Source: Bacteroidales bacterium | Lineage (GTDB): Bacteria > Bacteroidota > Bacteroidia > Bacteroidales > FEN-979 | Assembly: GCA_028706295.1 (NCBI GenBank) | Contig: JAQWBQ010000013.1 | Coordinates: forward strand, 1-64,000 | Direction: 5' to 3' | DNA: 64,000 bases | Shown: piece after piece, positions 1 to 8,615 of the stretch | How the letters are laid out: every line of letters begins with the position of its first letter | Numbering within the stretch: position 1 is the first letter of the stretch | Notes under the pieces: model-generated | The model's database searches: none | Told to the model about the DNA's origin: nothing | The model's input: the letters and a program-made list of their open reading frames with translations, nothing else | Made by a program: the position numbers and the translations under genes

Positions 1-335
1 ATCATGGTTTGCGGTTTTCGAATACTACAAAACAGATGCTTTTCTCTTTTGGGTTTAGCCCTTACAGCAGGTATTTACGAACATGTGATTGTTAAAAGTC
101 ATTGCTAAATTTTTACCGGAGTATTGTAAGATATGAGCTTATATTTTTTCGTGTTGAAACTAGCCTGTAACACCAAAATCTGAAAGAAACATTCGTCGAT
201 CCGGAATTCATACGTCATTCGTTTTCATTCGAAAATCGTAAATCATTGTTCAATCGTAAATCTGGGCAATCGTAAATTTTTATATTTTAGGAAAGCCCGG
301 ATTGACTAAAATCTAATCACATCAGGCCAGATATA
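1..335. other. AT-rich leader with no gene recognised
   Basis: No convincing coding region or RNA gene is visible ahead of the first real gene. A short open frame at 1-108 has no recognisable features. The stretch 234-281 contains phased short repeats, described separately. Confidence 0.5.
234..281. repeat. Heptanucleotide-phased intergenic words (AATCGTA type)
   Basis: AATCGTA occurs at 234, 252 and 268, each followed by an AAT-starting word (AATCATT at 241, AATCTGGGC at 259, AATTTTT at 275). Most steps are 7 bp. The same word in reverse complement occurs at 54011-54049. It belongs to the family of heptad-phased spacers also found near 1.8, 23.8, 25.5 and 31.8 kb. Function unknown. Confidence 0.6.
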
Positions 336-480
336 TTGAACCTTTATGATTTTGCGAACGTAGAATTGATTAGATGGAGTTATACCGAGCGCGTGAGGGT
401 GCAATTTTTCGCAAACTCAATGAGCCGAAGTGTAGCATGGATGAGCGGGAACGATAAGGGTATTTCAGATCAATACAGCA

Positions 481-1737
481 ATGATCAGCGAAAAGGTATT
501 CGGAAAGTTGAAGATCTTGGCCGAGTCGGCCAAATACGACGTTTCCTGCGCCTCGAGCGGAACCAGCCGTCCCAACATGCCGGGCGGTATCGGCAGCGCT
601 GCGGCCTGGGGGATCTGTCACAGCTTTGCGGAAGACGGCCGGTGCATCTCTCTTTTGAAGATCATGATGAGCAACCACTGCATTTACGACTGTGCTTACT
701 GCATCAACCGCCGCAGCAACGATCTGCCGCGAACGACCTTTACCCCGGAGGAATTGACCGGGCTGACCATCGGTTTTTACCGGAGGAATTTCATCGAAGG
801 GTTGTTCCTCAGTTCCGGGGTGATCCGCAACCGGGATTACACGATGGAACAGATGATCAGGGTGGTCAAAGACCTCCGGGTGATCCACCGTTTCAACGGG
901 TACGTGCACATGAAGGTGATCCCGGGAGCAAGCAGCGCATTGATCCTGGAGGCTGGGCAATGGGCCGACCGGCTCAGTGTGAATATGGAGATTCCGTCGG
1001 AAAACAATCTAAAACTGCTGGCCCCGGAAAAGAACTTCGAATCGATCCTGAAGCCGATCCATACCATAACCGATCACATCCTTCAGAGCAAAGAGGAGCG
1101 GCGGAAATCGAACCATGCGCCCCGGTTCAGTCCCGCGGGGCAGAGCACACAACTGATCATCGGCGCCACCAACGACAACGACCGGACCATCCTCGACCTG
1201 GCTGGAAAGTTATACCAGAAGCGAAACCTCAAGCGGGTCTACTATTCGGGTTTTATCCCGGTTAACGCCTACGACAGCCGTTTACCGGCGCTGGCCTCTC
1301 CCCCGCTGCAGCGTGAACACCGGCTTTACCAGGCCGATTGGCTGCTGCGGTTTTACGGCTTCAACGTCGATGAGCTGGTCAGTGAAAAAGAACCCGACCT
1401 CGACCTTTCGCTCGATCCCAAGACCGTTTATGCCCTGCGAAATCCATGGCTTTATCCCGTCGACATCAACAAGGCCGACTACGCCACACTGCTGCGGGTT
1501 CCCGGCATCGGCCAGAAATCGGCCCGGATGATCGTGGCGGCCCGTTGCCACAGCCGGCTCAATTCGGCACACCTGAAGAAGATCGGGGTCGTTATGAAGC
1601 GGGCACGGTATTTCATCACCTGTCATGAGATCGGCCCACCAATGTCGGTCCAGGATCTGAAGCCGGAGACGGTACGGCAACTGATCCTCCATGGACCAAA
1701 GGCGACGGAAGGAGTGCAACTCAGGCTGGAATTTTGA
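481..1737 (+). CDS. Putative DNA modification/repair radical SAM protein
   Basis: This 418-residue protein has a radical SAM CX3CX2C cluster at Cys67, Cys71 and Cys74, which should bind a [4Fe-4S] cluster and cleave S-adenosylmethionine. The C-terminus, from about residue 335, has a helix-hairpin-helix segment (LLRVPGIGQKSARMIV) typical of DNA-binding proteins. This arrangement fits the radical SAM family that co-occurs with DUF4130/uracil-DNA-glycosylase-fold proteins, and such a partner lies downstream at 1926. The partner fit is strong; the reaction is not known, so a DNA metabolism role is inferred from the HhH domain and the linkage. An ATG at 481 gives the expected N-terminus. Confidence 0.85.
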   Translation: MISEKVFGKLKILAESAKYDVSCASSGTSRPNMPGGIGSAAAWGICHSFAEDGRCISLLKIMMSNHCIYDCAYCINRRSNDLPRTTFTPEELTGLTIGFYRRNFIEGLFLSSGVIRNRDYTMEQMIRVVKDLRVIHRFNGYVHMKVIPGASSALILEAGQWADRLSVNMEIPSENNLKLLAPEKNFESILKPIHTITDHILQSKEERRKSNHAPRFSPAGQSTQLIIGATNDNDRTILDLAGKLYQKRNLKRVYYSGFIPVNAYDSRLPALASPPLQREHRLYQADWLLRFYGFNVDELVSEKEPDLDLSLDPKTVYALRNPWLYPVDINKADYATLLRVPGIGQKSARMIVAARCHSRLNSAHLKKIGVVMKRARYFITCHEIGPPMSVQDLKPETVRQLILHGPKATEGVQLRLEF

Positions 1738-1921
1738 TTGAGTGATTGACTGAATGATTGAATGACTGATTTATTAGTGATTGAGTGAATGAGCGAATGA
1801 GTGAATTAAATTTTTAATTAATGCCTAATGCCTATTGCCTAATTCCCAGTGCCCAATGCCTGATTTGAGCTTTGAGCTTTGAACCTTGAGCTTTTTTCCC
1901 TAATGCCTAATGCCTGTTTCC
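1738..1921. repeat. Phased 4-bp and 7-bp word repeats between rSAM and DUF4130 genes
   Basis: From 1738 to about 1810 the spacer is a run of TGAN-type tetranucleotide words. From 1819 it changes to heptamers in phase: TAATGCC twice, TATTGCC, TAATTCC, CAGTGCC, CAATGCC, then TTTGAGC variants from 1864 to 1891, then TAATGCC twice at 1901-1914. It separates two genes expected to be co-expressed. No hairpin terminator is visible. Confidence 0.75.
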
Positions 1922-1925
1922 AAAG

Positions 1926-2702
1926 ATGAAGATCCTCAGTTTCGACGGCACTTTTGATGGTTTACTGACCCTCGTGTACGAGAGTTTCAGGCTGAAGGTA
2001 TTCCCTGAAATGATCGTCAGCAGCGGAGATCAAGGGGTTACGCTGTTCGATGCCCCGGTTTTTATCCCGGCTGAGGCCGAAAAGGCCGAACGGGTCTGGA
2101 AAAGGATCAAGGAGCGAACATCCCGTGAAGGGGCATACCGGTTGTACATGGTTTTTCTTTCGGAGCAGCCCGATGCGCCGGAGCTGATCTACCAATACAT
2201 CCGTCACATGGTCGCCAGCAGTCACAACATCGAAACCGATTTTGCCCACCCGGTGGTCGTCGATGTGCTGAATATCCACCGGAAGGTAATGCGCGAGGCG
2301 CACCGGATCCAGATGTTCACGCGGTTCCAGCAGACTGCCGCAAACAGTTATTACGCCTCCTTCGCCCCGATATACAACGTACTTCCGGTGAGCATCGCCC
2401 ATTTCAGGGATCGTTTCGCCGACCAGGAGTGGGTGGTCTATGACCTGAAACGGAATTTCGGGTTTCACCATCTCAACGGCGAAATCGAACGCATCAGCTT
2501 CGAAACATTACCGGCCAGCGTCCTGACCGGGAATCTCGATGACCGGTTCCTCCACCCGGATGAGAAGCAGTTCCGTAAATTGTGGAAGAATTATTACCAT
2601 TCGATCTGCATTGAAAACCGGAAAAATCCGAAACTCCACCGGCAATTGCTGCCGAAACGGTTCTGGCAATACCTGCCGGAAAAGCAGGTTGAAAAAGGCT
2701 GA
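1926..2702 (+). CDS. DUF4130 family protein, partner of the radical SAM enzyme
   Basis: The 258-residue product matches the family found beside the DNA-repair-type radical SAM protein: start MKILSFDGTFDGLLTLVYES, middle segment ANSYYASFAPIYNVLP, and a basic end (KNPKLHRQLLPKRFWQYLPE). In many genomes this domain is fused to a uracil-DNA-glycosylase-fold domain. Here it stands alone, so the glycosylase part is either elsewhere in the genome or absent. No signal peptide or membrane segment is seen, so it is cytoplasmic. A role in DNA or nucleobase processing is inferred from the family and the neighbour. Confidence 0.8.
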   Translation: MKILSFDGTFDGLLTLVYESFRLKVFPEMIVSSGDQGVTLFDAPVFIPAEAEKAERVWKRIKERTSREGAYRLYMVFLSEQPDAPELIYQYIRHMVASSHNIETDFAHPVVVDVLNIHRKVMREAHRIQMFTRFQQTAANSYYASFAPIYNVLPVSIAHFRDRFADQEWVVYDLKRNFGFHHLNGEIERISFETLPASVLTGNLDDRFLHPDEKQFRKLWKNYYHSICIENRKNPKLHRQLLPKRFWQYLPEKQVEKG

Positions 2703-2807
2703 GAAAAGATCGTTATGATTGGCAACGCATTACTTTGTAATCTGCAGCCGATTGCCGTTCTCAGGTTCCCATGAACCGGGTAAGCGCCGGGTCGCCTTTA
2801 GCGACGG

Positions 2808-5800
2808 TTATATCTTCGGCGGGATCAGCTTGTAGATCACCGGTGTCACAATCCTCGAAAGCATGGTGCTGCTTATCAGTCCGCCGATGATCACGATGGC
2901 CAGCGGCGATATTAGCGGGTTAGTTGAAACGGCAATGGGCAGCATCCCCCCGATCGCGGTAAGCGTGGTCAGCACGATGGGCAGGAACCTTATTTCGGCG
3001 GAACTCCGGATGGCCTCGTTCAACGGAACTCCCTCACGGCGCATCTGATTGGTGAAATCGACCAGAAGGATTGTATTCTTGACCTCGATACCGGCAAGGG
3101 CGATCAGTCCGATGATGGCGACGAACGACACCGAGTTGCCGGTGATCCAAAGGGCCACCATGGCCCCGACCATGCCCAGCGGGATGACCGATAGCACGAT
3201 GAGTGTGTTGCGGAACGATTTGAACTGCAGGATCAAAACGGCTATAAACAAAAATGCGGCGGTAAGTACGATGCCGGCAAAGCCGCTGAACGACTCGCCC
3301 CGGCTCTCGTATTCACCCCCGATCTCATAGGTGTACCCGCGGGGTAAAGGCAAGGCGGCCAACTTCCGGATCACCTCCGTGTTGACCTTATCGGTCAGGT
3401 ATCCCTTCCGGATGTAAGAGATCACCGAAACCGTCCGGTTCTTGTTGTAATGGTTGATCACCAAAGGCGACGTCTCCAGTCTGATACCGGCAAGTTGCCT
3501 GAGCGGGATCGCTTTGCCCTGCATGTTATTCACGTAAAGGTTGTCGAAAACATCGAGCCGGGGTTTTCCGGTTCGTGGTGTGCTCACCTCAATATCGAAA
3601 TTGTGGCCGTAATCGTCGGTGAAACTGCCTACCGGCAACCCGTTAACGGCCATTCTGACGGTGCGGCCGATGCTTACCGAAGGAACGCCAAACTGGCTGG
3701 CCTTATGCTTGTTGACATCGATGACCAGATCGGATTTCTCGTTGCTGACCGGGTTGTTAATGTAGATGGTTCCGGGGATCCGGTTCAGCATGTTCTCCAC
3801 CTCGATGGCGGCCAGACGCAGCGTGTCAAGGTTGTCGCCAAACAACCGGACCTCGATGGGAGCGGCAACCGGGGGACCCTGCTCAAAGTTTTTCACTTCG
3901 ATGCGGGCGCCGGGGTAACTGCTCCACTTTTTCCTTAACTGTTCAATGATCTCGAGTTTCCGCGTTGCCGGAGTATGTTGTTCGAGCAGGACCAGCAGCT
4001 CCGAGAGGTCACTGCGGGGATTGGCCTGCGTAACATTGTAATAAACCTGGGGATTTCCTTTTCCCACGTTGGTGGCAAAATAGCGGACCTCGGGGATGGT
4101 TCCCAGTTGTTTCTCAATGTCGCGGGTGACCGAATCGGTGTATTCAATCCCCGACTGTAGCGGCGTTTCAATGCGAATATAGAATTGTGGTTTCTCGGAA
4201 GCCGGAAACAGGCTGAATCCGTTCACCCAGAAAAGGCCTATGGAACCGGCAAATAAAATGACCGTTATCACCAGGGTCAGCATGGGTTTCTCCAACGAGT
4301 GGCTCAGGACTTTGTGGTAGGCGCCCCCGATGAGGAACTTTTTAAAGGTCTGCATAACGATATTCCCTTCCCAGGGCCCGTTGTGTTCGCGCAGAATGCG
4401 ACCGGCGATCAATGGGATGGCAGTGAGTGAAACCACCAGGGAGGCCAGCATGCTGAATATGACCGCCATGGGCAGCGCCCTGATGAATTCTCCGGATGCT
4501 TCGGGCATCAGGGCGAGGGGCAGGAACGCAATGATCAGGGTGACTGTACAGCCAAGTACAGCCGGTCCGATCTGCTTGGTAGCCCGGATCACCGCCTCTT
4601 TGCGGCTGTATCCCTGGAACATCCACCGCTCGATGTTCTCTATCACCACAATGCTGTCGTCAACGAGCAGCCCCAGGGCCACCACCAATCCTACGATGCT
4701 GACCTGGTTCAGCGTGAAGCCTGTCATGTTGAGCAGGATGATCCCGATGGCCAGCGAAAGGGGAATCGAGATCATGACAATGAGCGAAGAACGGAATCCC
4801 AGCGGAAGAAGCGTAATGGCTACCAGCAGGATGGCAATCAGGAAATCGGTGCCCAGCCCCGACAACCGTTTGTTGACATGATCGGCCTGGTCAAAAAAAT
4901 GGATCATGTCGATGGAACCGGGGAGGTTATTTTTAAACTTTTCCAGGGTGGTTTTGTAAGACTTCTGGGTGGTTGTAATGTTATTCCCGGGCTTCTGGGC
5001 CGCCACGACAAACACACAGCGGTGACCGTTGAGCCGGGTAATATAATCTTTGGATGCTAGCTCCTGGTAAACATCAGCAATATCGCCTAACAGGATGTTT
5101 TTGCCATTGTAGGAGAACACAATGGTCCGCCGGATGTCGTCGACACTCCGTAGTTTTCCGCTGATCTTGACGTTGAATGACTTGCTGCCTGCCTCCACGT
5201 TGCCCCCGGGAATGGAGGTGAGTTCACCCTGCAGGGCGCCGATGACCGCATTGACCGGTATGTTCATGCTCGCCATCTTTTCGGGCCGGAGGTCCACCCT
5301 GACAACCTGTTCCGCCAATCCATGGATCTCGACATTCTTCAGCGCCGGAATTCTTTCCAGCTCATCCTGAAGATCTTCGGCCTTCTTTCGCAGCAACTCC
5401 GACGGCGCGTTTTCAGAGACCAGCGCCAGTTGCAGCACATTGACGCTTGAAGGATTATACTTGTACACATTGATACTTAAAATGTTATCAGGAAGCTCAT
5501 TGCGCATCGCACCCACTTCACGGATCAGTTCCTGGTATTTTTCATCTGTATCGGTGTTGTAATTGTATTTCACGCTGATCACTGCAATGCCGTCGCCAAT
5601 CTTGCTGGTGACACGCCTGATATCCTCGAGGGCGTAAACCTTCTGTTCGACCGGTTTAACCACCAGTTCCTCCATGTCATTGGGGCTGGTACCGGGATAG
5701 ATGATCACCACGGGAAATTCGGGGTATTTCAGATCGGGGTCCTCTGCCCGGGGCATCGTAAGGAGGGTGCTGACGCCGATGACGATCACCATAAGAAACA

Positions 5801-5849
5801 TCACCAGTGTGAATTGGGAGTTCTTGATCGCTAATTCCGATAGTTTCAT
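2808..5849 (-). CDS. RND-family efflux pump, inner-membrane permease
   Basis: At 1013 residues this is a full-length AcrB/HAE-type permease. An N-terminal membrane segment (about 12-31) is followed by a periplasmic porter domain, a helix bundle from about residue 335, a second porter domain and a final helix bundle. The proton-relay aspartates are present in helix 4 (GLLVDDSIVVIENIER, Asp397 and Asp398). It should export small hydrophobic compounds by proton antiport as a trimer. It is the last gene of a TolC-adaptor-permease operon, 38 bp after the adaptor. It converges on the DUF4130 gene. Substrates cannot be told from sequence. Confidence 0.95.
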   Translation of the reverse strand: MKLSELAIKNSQFTLVMFLMVIVIGVSTLLTMPRAEDPDLKYPEFPVVIIYPGTSPNDMEELVVKPVEQKVYALEDIRRVTSKIGDGIAVISVKYNYNTDTDEKYQELIREVGAMRNELPDNILSINVYKYNPSSVNVLQLALVSENAPSELLRKKAEDLQDELERIPALKNVEIHGLAEQVVRVDLRPEKMASMNIPVNAVIGALQGELTSIPGGNVEAGSKSFNVKISGKLRSVDDIRRTIVFSYNGKNILLGDIADVYQELASKDYITRLNGHRCVFVVAAQKPGNNITTTQKSYKTTLEKFKNNLPGSIDMIHFFDQADHVNKRLSGLGTDFLIAILLVAITLLPLGFRSSLIVMISIPLSLAIGIILLNMTGFTLNQVSIVGLVVALGLLVDDSIVVIENIERWMFQGYSRKEAVIRATKQIGPAVLGCTVTLIIAFLPLALMPEASGEFIRALPMAVIFSMLASLVVSLTAIPLIAGRILREHNGPWEGNIVMQTFKKFLIGGAYHKVLSHSLEKPMLTLVITVILFAGSIGLFWVNGFSLFPASEKPQFYIRIETPLQSGIEYTDSVTRDIEKQLGTIPEVRYFATNVGKGNPQVYYNVTQANPRSDLSELLVLLEQHTPATRKLEIIEQLRKKWSSYPGARIEVKNFEQGPPVAAPIEVRLFGDNLDTLRLAAIEVENMLNRIPGTIYINNPVSNEKSDLVIDVNKHKASQFGVPSVSIGRTVRMAVNGLPVGSFTDDYGHNFDIEVSTPRTGKPRLDVFDNLYVNNMQGKAIPLRQLAGIRLETSPLVINHYNKNRTVSVISYIRKGYLTDKVNTEVIRKLAALPLPRGYTYEIGGEYESRGESFSGFAGIVLTAAFLFIAVLILQFKSFRNTLIVLSVIPLGMVGAMVALWITGNSVSFVAIIGLIALAGIEVKNTILLVDFTNQMRREGVPLNEAIRSSAEIRFLPIVLTTLTAIGGMLPIAVSTNPLISPLAIVIIGGLISSTMLSRIVTPVIYKLIPPKI

Positions 5850-5887
5850 ACGCAGGTTTTTTAGTGGATGATGGAAGAGGAGGTGAA

Positions 5888-6934
5888 CTAACGGATGATA
5901 CGGATGGGCGAGCGGTCCTTAAGATAAGCATTCCCACTGATGATCACGGCGTTGCAGTTTTCAAGCCCCTTGTCGATCATCACAAAATCACGGTACAGAC
6001 CGGCAATGGAGACCAGTTGGCGCATCGCCATTTTTTGGTTACAGGAGGTAAAGACGAATCCTTTGTTGCCGTCACCATCAAGCAAGGCATCGTAGGGAAT
6101 TTTCCATACCTTCCGGCCGATCGACGGGGTGATCGTGGCCTTTCCGAACATCCCCGAGGCAATAGGAATTTTAAACCCCGGGACCGGTGTGATATTGAGG
6201 GTAAAGGTACCGGAATAGGGATCCACTCCTTCTGATTTTTTCGAAACATGGCCCATTAAAGGCCGGTCATCGCCGACATCGGTGAGGATGACCGCTGCAT
6301 CGCCAATGGAGATGGTGCTCCACTGCCCGTCGCTGACGGCTACTTTCAGGATCCAGTGGTCGTCGGCCGCCCCGTTGGTCATGAAGACCGGTGTACCCGG
6401 ACCAACGACCTGACCTTCATTGACAAACTTTTTCAGCACAAATCCGTTCTCCGTGGCGCGGATCTCTGAATAGGCCTGGTTGAACAGGGCCGCCGTGAGC
6501 TGTTCATTGGCAAACTCGAGGGCTGTGCCGGCATTCTCAAACATCTCGAGGGTGACCACACTGTCGCGGTAGAGGTTCTTCACCCTTTCATAATCGCGTT
6601 TTGCCTTCTCATGGGCCAGCCTTGCCTGGGCAACCTGGGCTGAAATTTCAGTCAGGTCAAGCGTCGCCAGTAACTGGCCCGTTTTGATGGCATCCCCTTC
6701 CATGACATACAACCGCTGGACAACCCCACCGGTCTTGAACGACCGTATTACCTCATCATCGCTGGTGAAGGTGCCGGAGGCATACACCGGTTCATTGACC
6801 ACCTCCTGTTCAATCCGGGCTACCTCGACCGGAATGGTTTCATTGTCCCCCGGAATCCTGTCGTCGGGCGATGAGCTACAGGCTGCCGTTACGACAGCGA
6901 TGAATACACAATACAAGTTTCTTCCAATGCTCAT
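5888..6934 (-). CDS. Efflux RND periplasmic adaptor (membrane fusion lipoprotein)
   Basis: A 348-residue adaptor starts with a lipoprotein signal peptide ending at Cys19 (VTAACS). A biotinyl/lipoyl-like half motif (GGVVQRLYVMEGDAIKTGQ), a coiled-coil hairpin (about 110-150), the second lipoyl half and a beta-barrel region follow. It should bridge the permease at 2808-5849 to the outer-membrane channel at 7026-8399. The three genes are in the usual Bacteroidota order, channel first. Anchoring by a lipid at Cys19 contrasts with the transmembrane anchor of the second adaptor in the window. Confidence 0.93.
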   Translation of the reverse strand: MSIGRNLYCVFIAVVTAACSSSPDDRIPGDNETIPVEVARIEQEVVNEPVYASGTFTSDDEVIRSFKTGGVVQRLYVMEGDAIKTGQLLATLDLTEISAQVAQARLAHEKAKRDYERVKNLYRDSVVTLEMFENAGTALEFANEQLTAALFNQAYSEIRATENGFVLKKFVNEGQVVGPGTPVFMTNGAADDHWILKVAVSDGQWSTISIGDAAVILTDVGDDRPLMGHVSKKSEGVDPYSGTFTLNITPVPGFKIPIASGMFGKATITPSIGRKVWKIPYDALLDGDGNKGFVFTSCNQKMAMRQLVSIAGLYRDFVMIDKGLENCNAVIISGNAYLKDRSPIRIIR

Positions 6935-7025
6935 ATCTGTTGTTTTCTAAGTTTCAATGATTGATCTATCGTTTGCCGGCGCCGGTCATCTGCCGACCGG
7001 CATGAACAGGCGCCCATGGTTCTTT

Positions 7026-8399
7026 CTATTTTATGATTTCGCTTACGGCGGTTTGTCGTTTTAATTCGGAATAGGCCGACAGTACCCGGTACCGGTTGAT
7101 CCTGATGTGTATTTCGGAGGAGGTAAGTTGGTTCCGGGCATCGAGATATTCGATCAGGCTGTTAATGCCACCTGTATAACCCTTTTCGACCAGGCTGAAA
7201 TAGGCCTTTGCGCTGTTGTACTGCTTTTCTGCCGATCTCAGATTGACAATGGCCGTATTGAGGTTGTTCCGTGCAACCTGCGCGGTCATGGTGAATTGTT
7301 TTTCCGTCAGCTCCTTCCGCTTCCCGACATCATCGATCTCCAGTCGTGTTTTGTTGATCCTGATTCTGTTCCGCTGTCCTTCAAAAATGGGAATGGATAA
7401 CTGCGCTCCGGCAATGAAATACCGGCTTTGGTTGTCGAAAGCCCAGTCGGAAGCCTGGGATCCCAGGTTGGCAAAGACATTGATCTTTGGAACCAGGTAA
7501 CGTTGGTCCCAATCCAGTTGAAGCTGCCGGATGTTGTTAAGCGTTCCCAGCGCCATCAGTTCGCTCCGTTTATCTACATAGGGTGTGGTGGCCAGCCTTG
7601 CTTCCAGATCCTCAGGGAGCGGAAGGTCCTCGTAAATGATGGAATCGCCCCCCGGGCGGTTCAGCAGGAAATTGAACCATGCCCTCGAATTCTTTACCTG
7701 ATTCTCGGCCTCCTGCTGCTTGGAGCGAATGTTCTCAAGCTCGCTTTCAGCCCTGAGCACATTGGCCGGAAGTCCTTTGCCATTACGGAGAAGCGATTCG
7801 TTCACTTCGAGGTTTTTTCTGACCAGTCCGAAGGCGCTTTGGTAAATGGCCACCCCGTCGGTCGCCAGGCAAAAATGATAATAGGCTGTTTCAATATCCT
7901 TGGTCAGTTCCTGACGGTACGTATCAATTTCGTACTCCGACAGCGTGACCTGCTGCTTTCTGATCTTCGTGCTGTACCATACATCCGTGTTAACCACGGG
8001 ATAGGTGATTTTGACCCGCGCATCGTAAAAATTCTGAGGCATCAGCTGGTACGCCTGGTTCTCGATCTGCGGGAATTGCTGACTGTGGGTAAGCTGATTG
8101 AGGGTAGCATAGACCGGGTTGAGCAGGTCGCCGACCGGAACCGGGAAGGTGCGGCCTCCTTCCGCCCACATGTAATCGCCCAGCAACTCGACCGACGGAT
8201 AATACCAGCTTTTAGCCTCTTTAAGGGCCAGCAGGCTTTGTTGCAGGGAGATGTTTTTTTGCTGCATGACCAGGTTGTTCTGTAAACCCTCGTCGATGTA
8301 ACGCCGGAGTTGGTCCTGTGCCAAAACACACCGGCCGGGCAGGCAGATGATAACGACCCAAAGGAAAACATACAGCCTCGATAGGAAAATATCTCTCAT
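7026..8399 (-). CDS. TolC-family outer-membrane efflux channel
   Basis: The 457-residue protein has a signal peptide (cleavage likely after CVLAQ) and two repeats of the TolC/OEP helical fold, rich in Gln/Asn and Leu-heptad helices (for example residues 200-240 and 380-450). It should form the trimeric exit duct for the pump encoded just downstream. It is the promoter-proximal gene of the operon. The 91-bp gap to the adaptor gene holds no obvious terminator. Confidence 0.93.
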   Translation of the reverse strand: MRDIFLSRLYVFLWVVIICLPGRCVLAQDQLRRYIDEGLQNNLVMQQKNISLQQSLLALKEAKSWYYPSVELLGDYMWAEGGRTFPVPVGDLLNPVYATLNQLTHSQQFPQIENQAYQLMPQNFYDARVKITYPVVNTDVWYSTKIRKQQVTLSEYEIDTYRQELTKDIETAYYHFCLATDGVAIYQSAFGLVRKNLEVNESLLRNGKGLPANVLRAESELENIRSKQQEAENQVKNSRAWFNFLLNRPGGDSIIYEDLPLPEDLEARLATTPYVDKRSELMALGTLNNIRQLQLDWDQRYLVPKINVFANLGSQASDWAFDNQSRYFIAGAQLSIPIFEGQRNRIRINKTRLEIDDVGKRKELTEKQFTMTAQVARNNLNTAIVNLRSAEKQYNSAKAYFSLVEKGYTGGINSLIEYLDARNQLTSSEIHIRINRYRVLSAYSELKRQTAVSEIIK

Positions 8400-8610
8400 C
8401 TGTTCATAATTTTATATTTCATCAGTTCCTGGTTCTAAAGTTCATAAGTCAAATTTAATATCTTTTGGGATCATTCGTGCTCCGCCCGTTTTAACATCCT
8501 GGTCCTATCCTGTATCATCTTGGCTGAAAAGGTGATCACCGGTAATGGCTACCGAAACGGTTCCTGAATTATCTGCTGGAACGCAGGGTGATAACCGGTA
8601 ATCAACATTA
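8400..8610. other. Intergenic region upstream of the first efflux operon
   Basis: This 211-bp stretch should hold the efflux-operon promoter, but no TAnnTTTG element stands out. Two near-copies of GGTGATnACCGGTAAT lie at about 8532 and 8587. No small gene was recognised. Confidence 0.4.
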
Positions 8611-8615
8611 TCACC
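8587..8615. repeat. 8-bp inverted repeat at the end of the S41 peptidase gene
   Basis: GGTGATAA at 8587-8594 pairs perfectly with TTATCACC at 8608-8615, with a 13-nt loop, and overlaps the stop codon of the minus-strand peptidase gene. There is no T-run on either side, so it is a weak candidate for an intrinsic terminator. It could instead be a regulator site for the efflux operon. Confidence 0.4.

Noticed and set aside
336-1265. Plus-strand frame of 309 codons overlapping the radical SAM gene
   Set aside because: Overlaps the real gene in another frame; Arg/Gln/Pro-rich with no domain.
1819-1921. CRISPR array or tRNA cluster in the repeat-rich spacer
   Set aside because: Units are 7 bp with no 25-40 bp repeat/spacer pattern and no tRNA fold.
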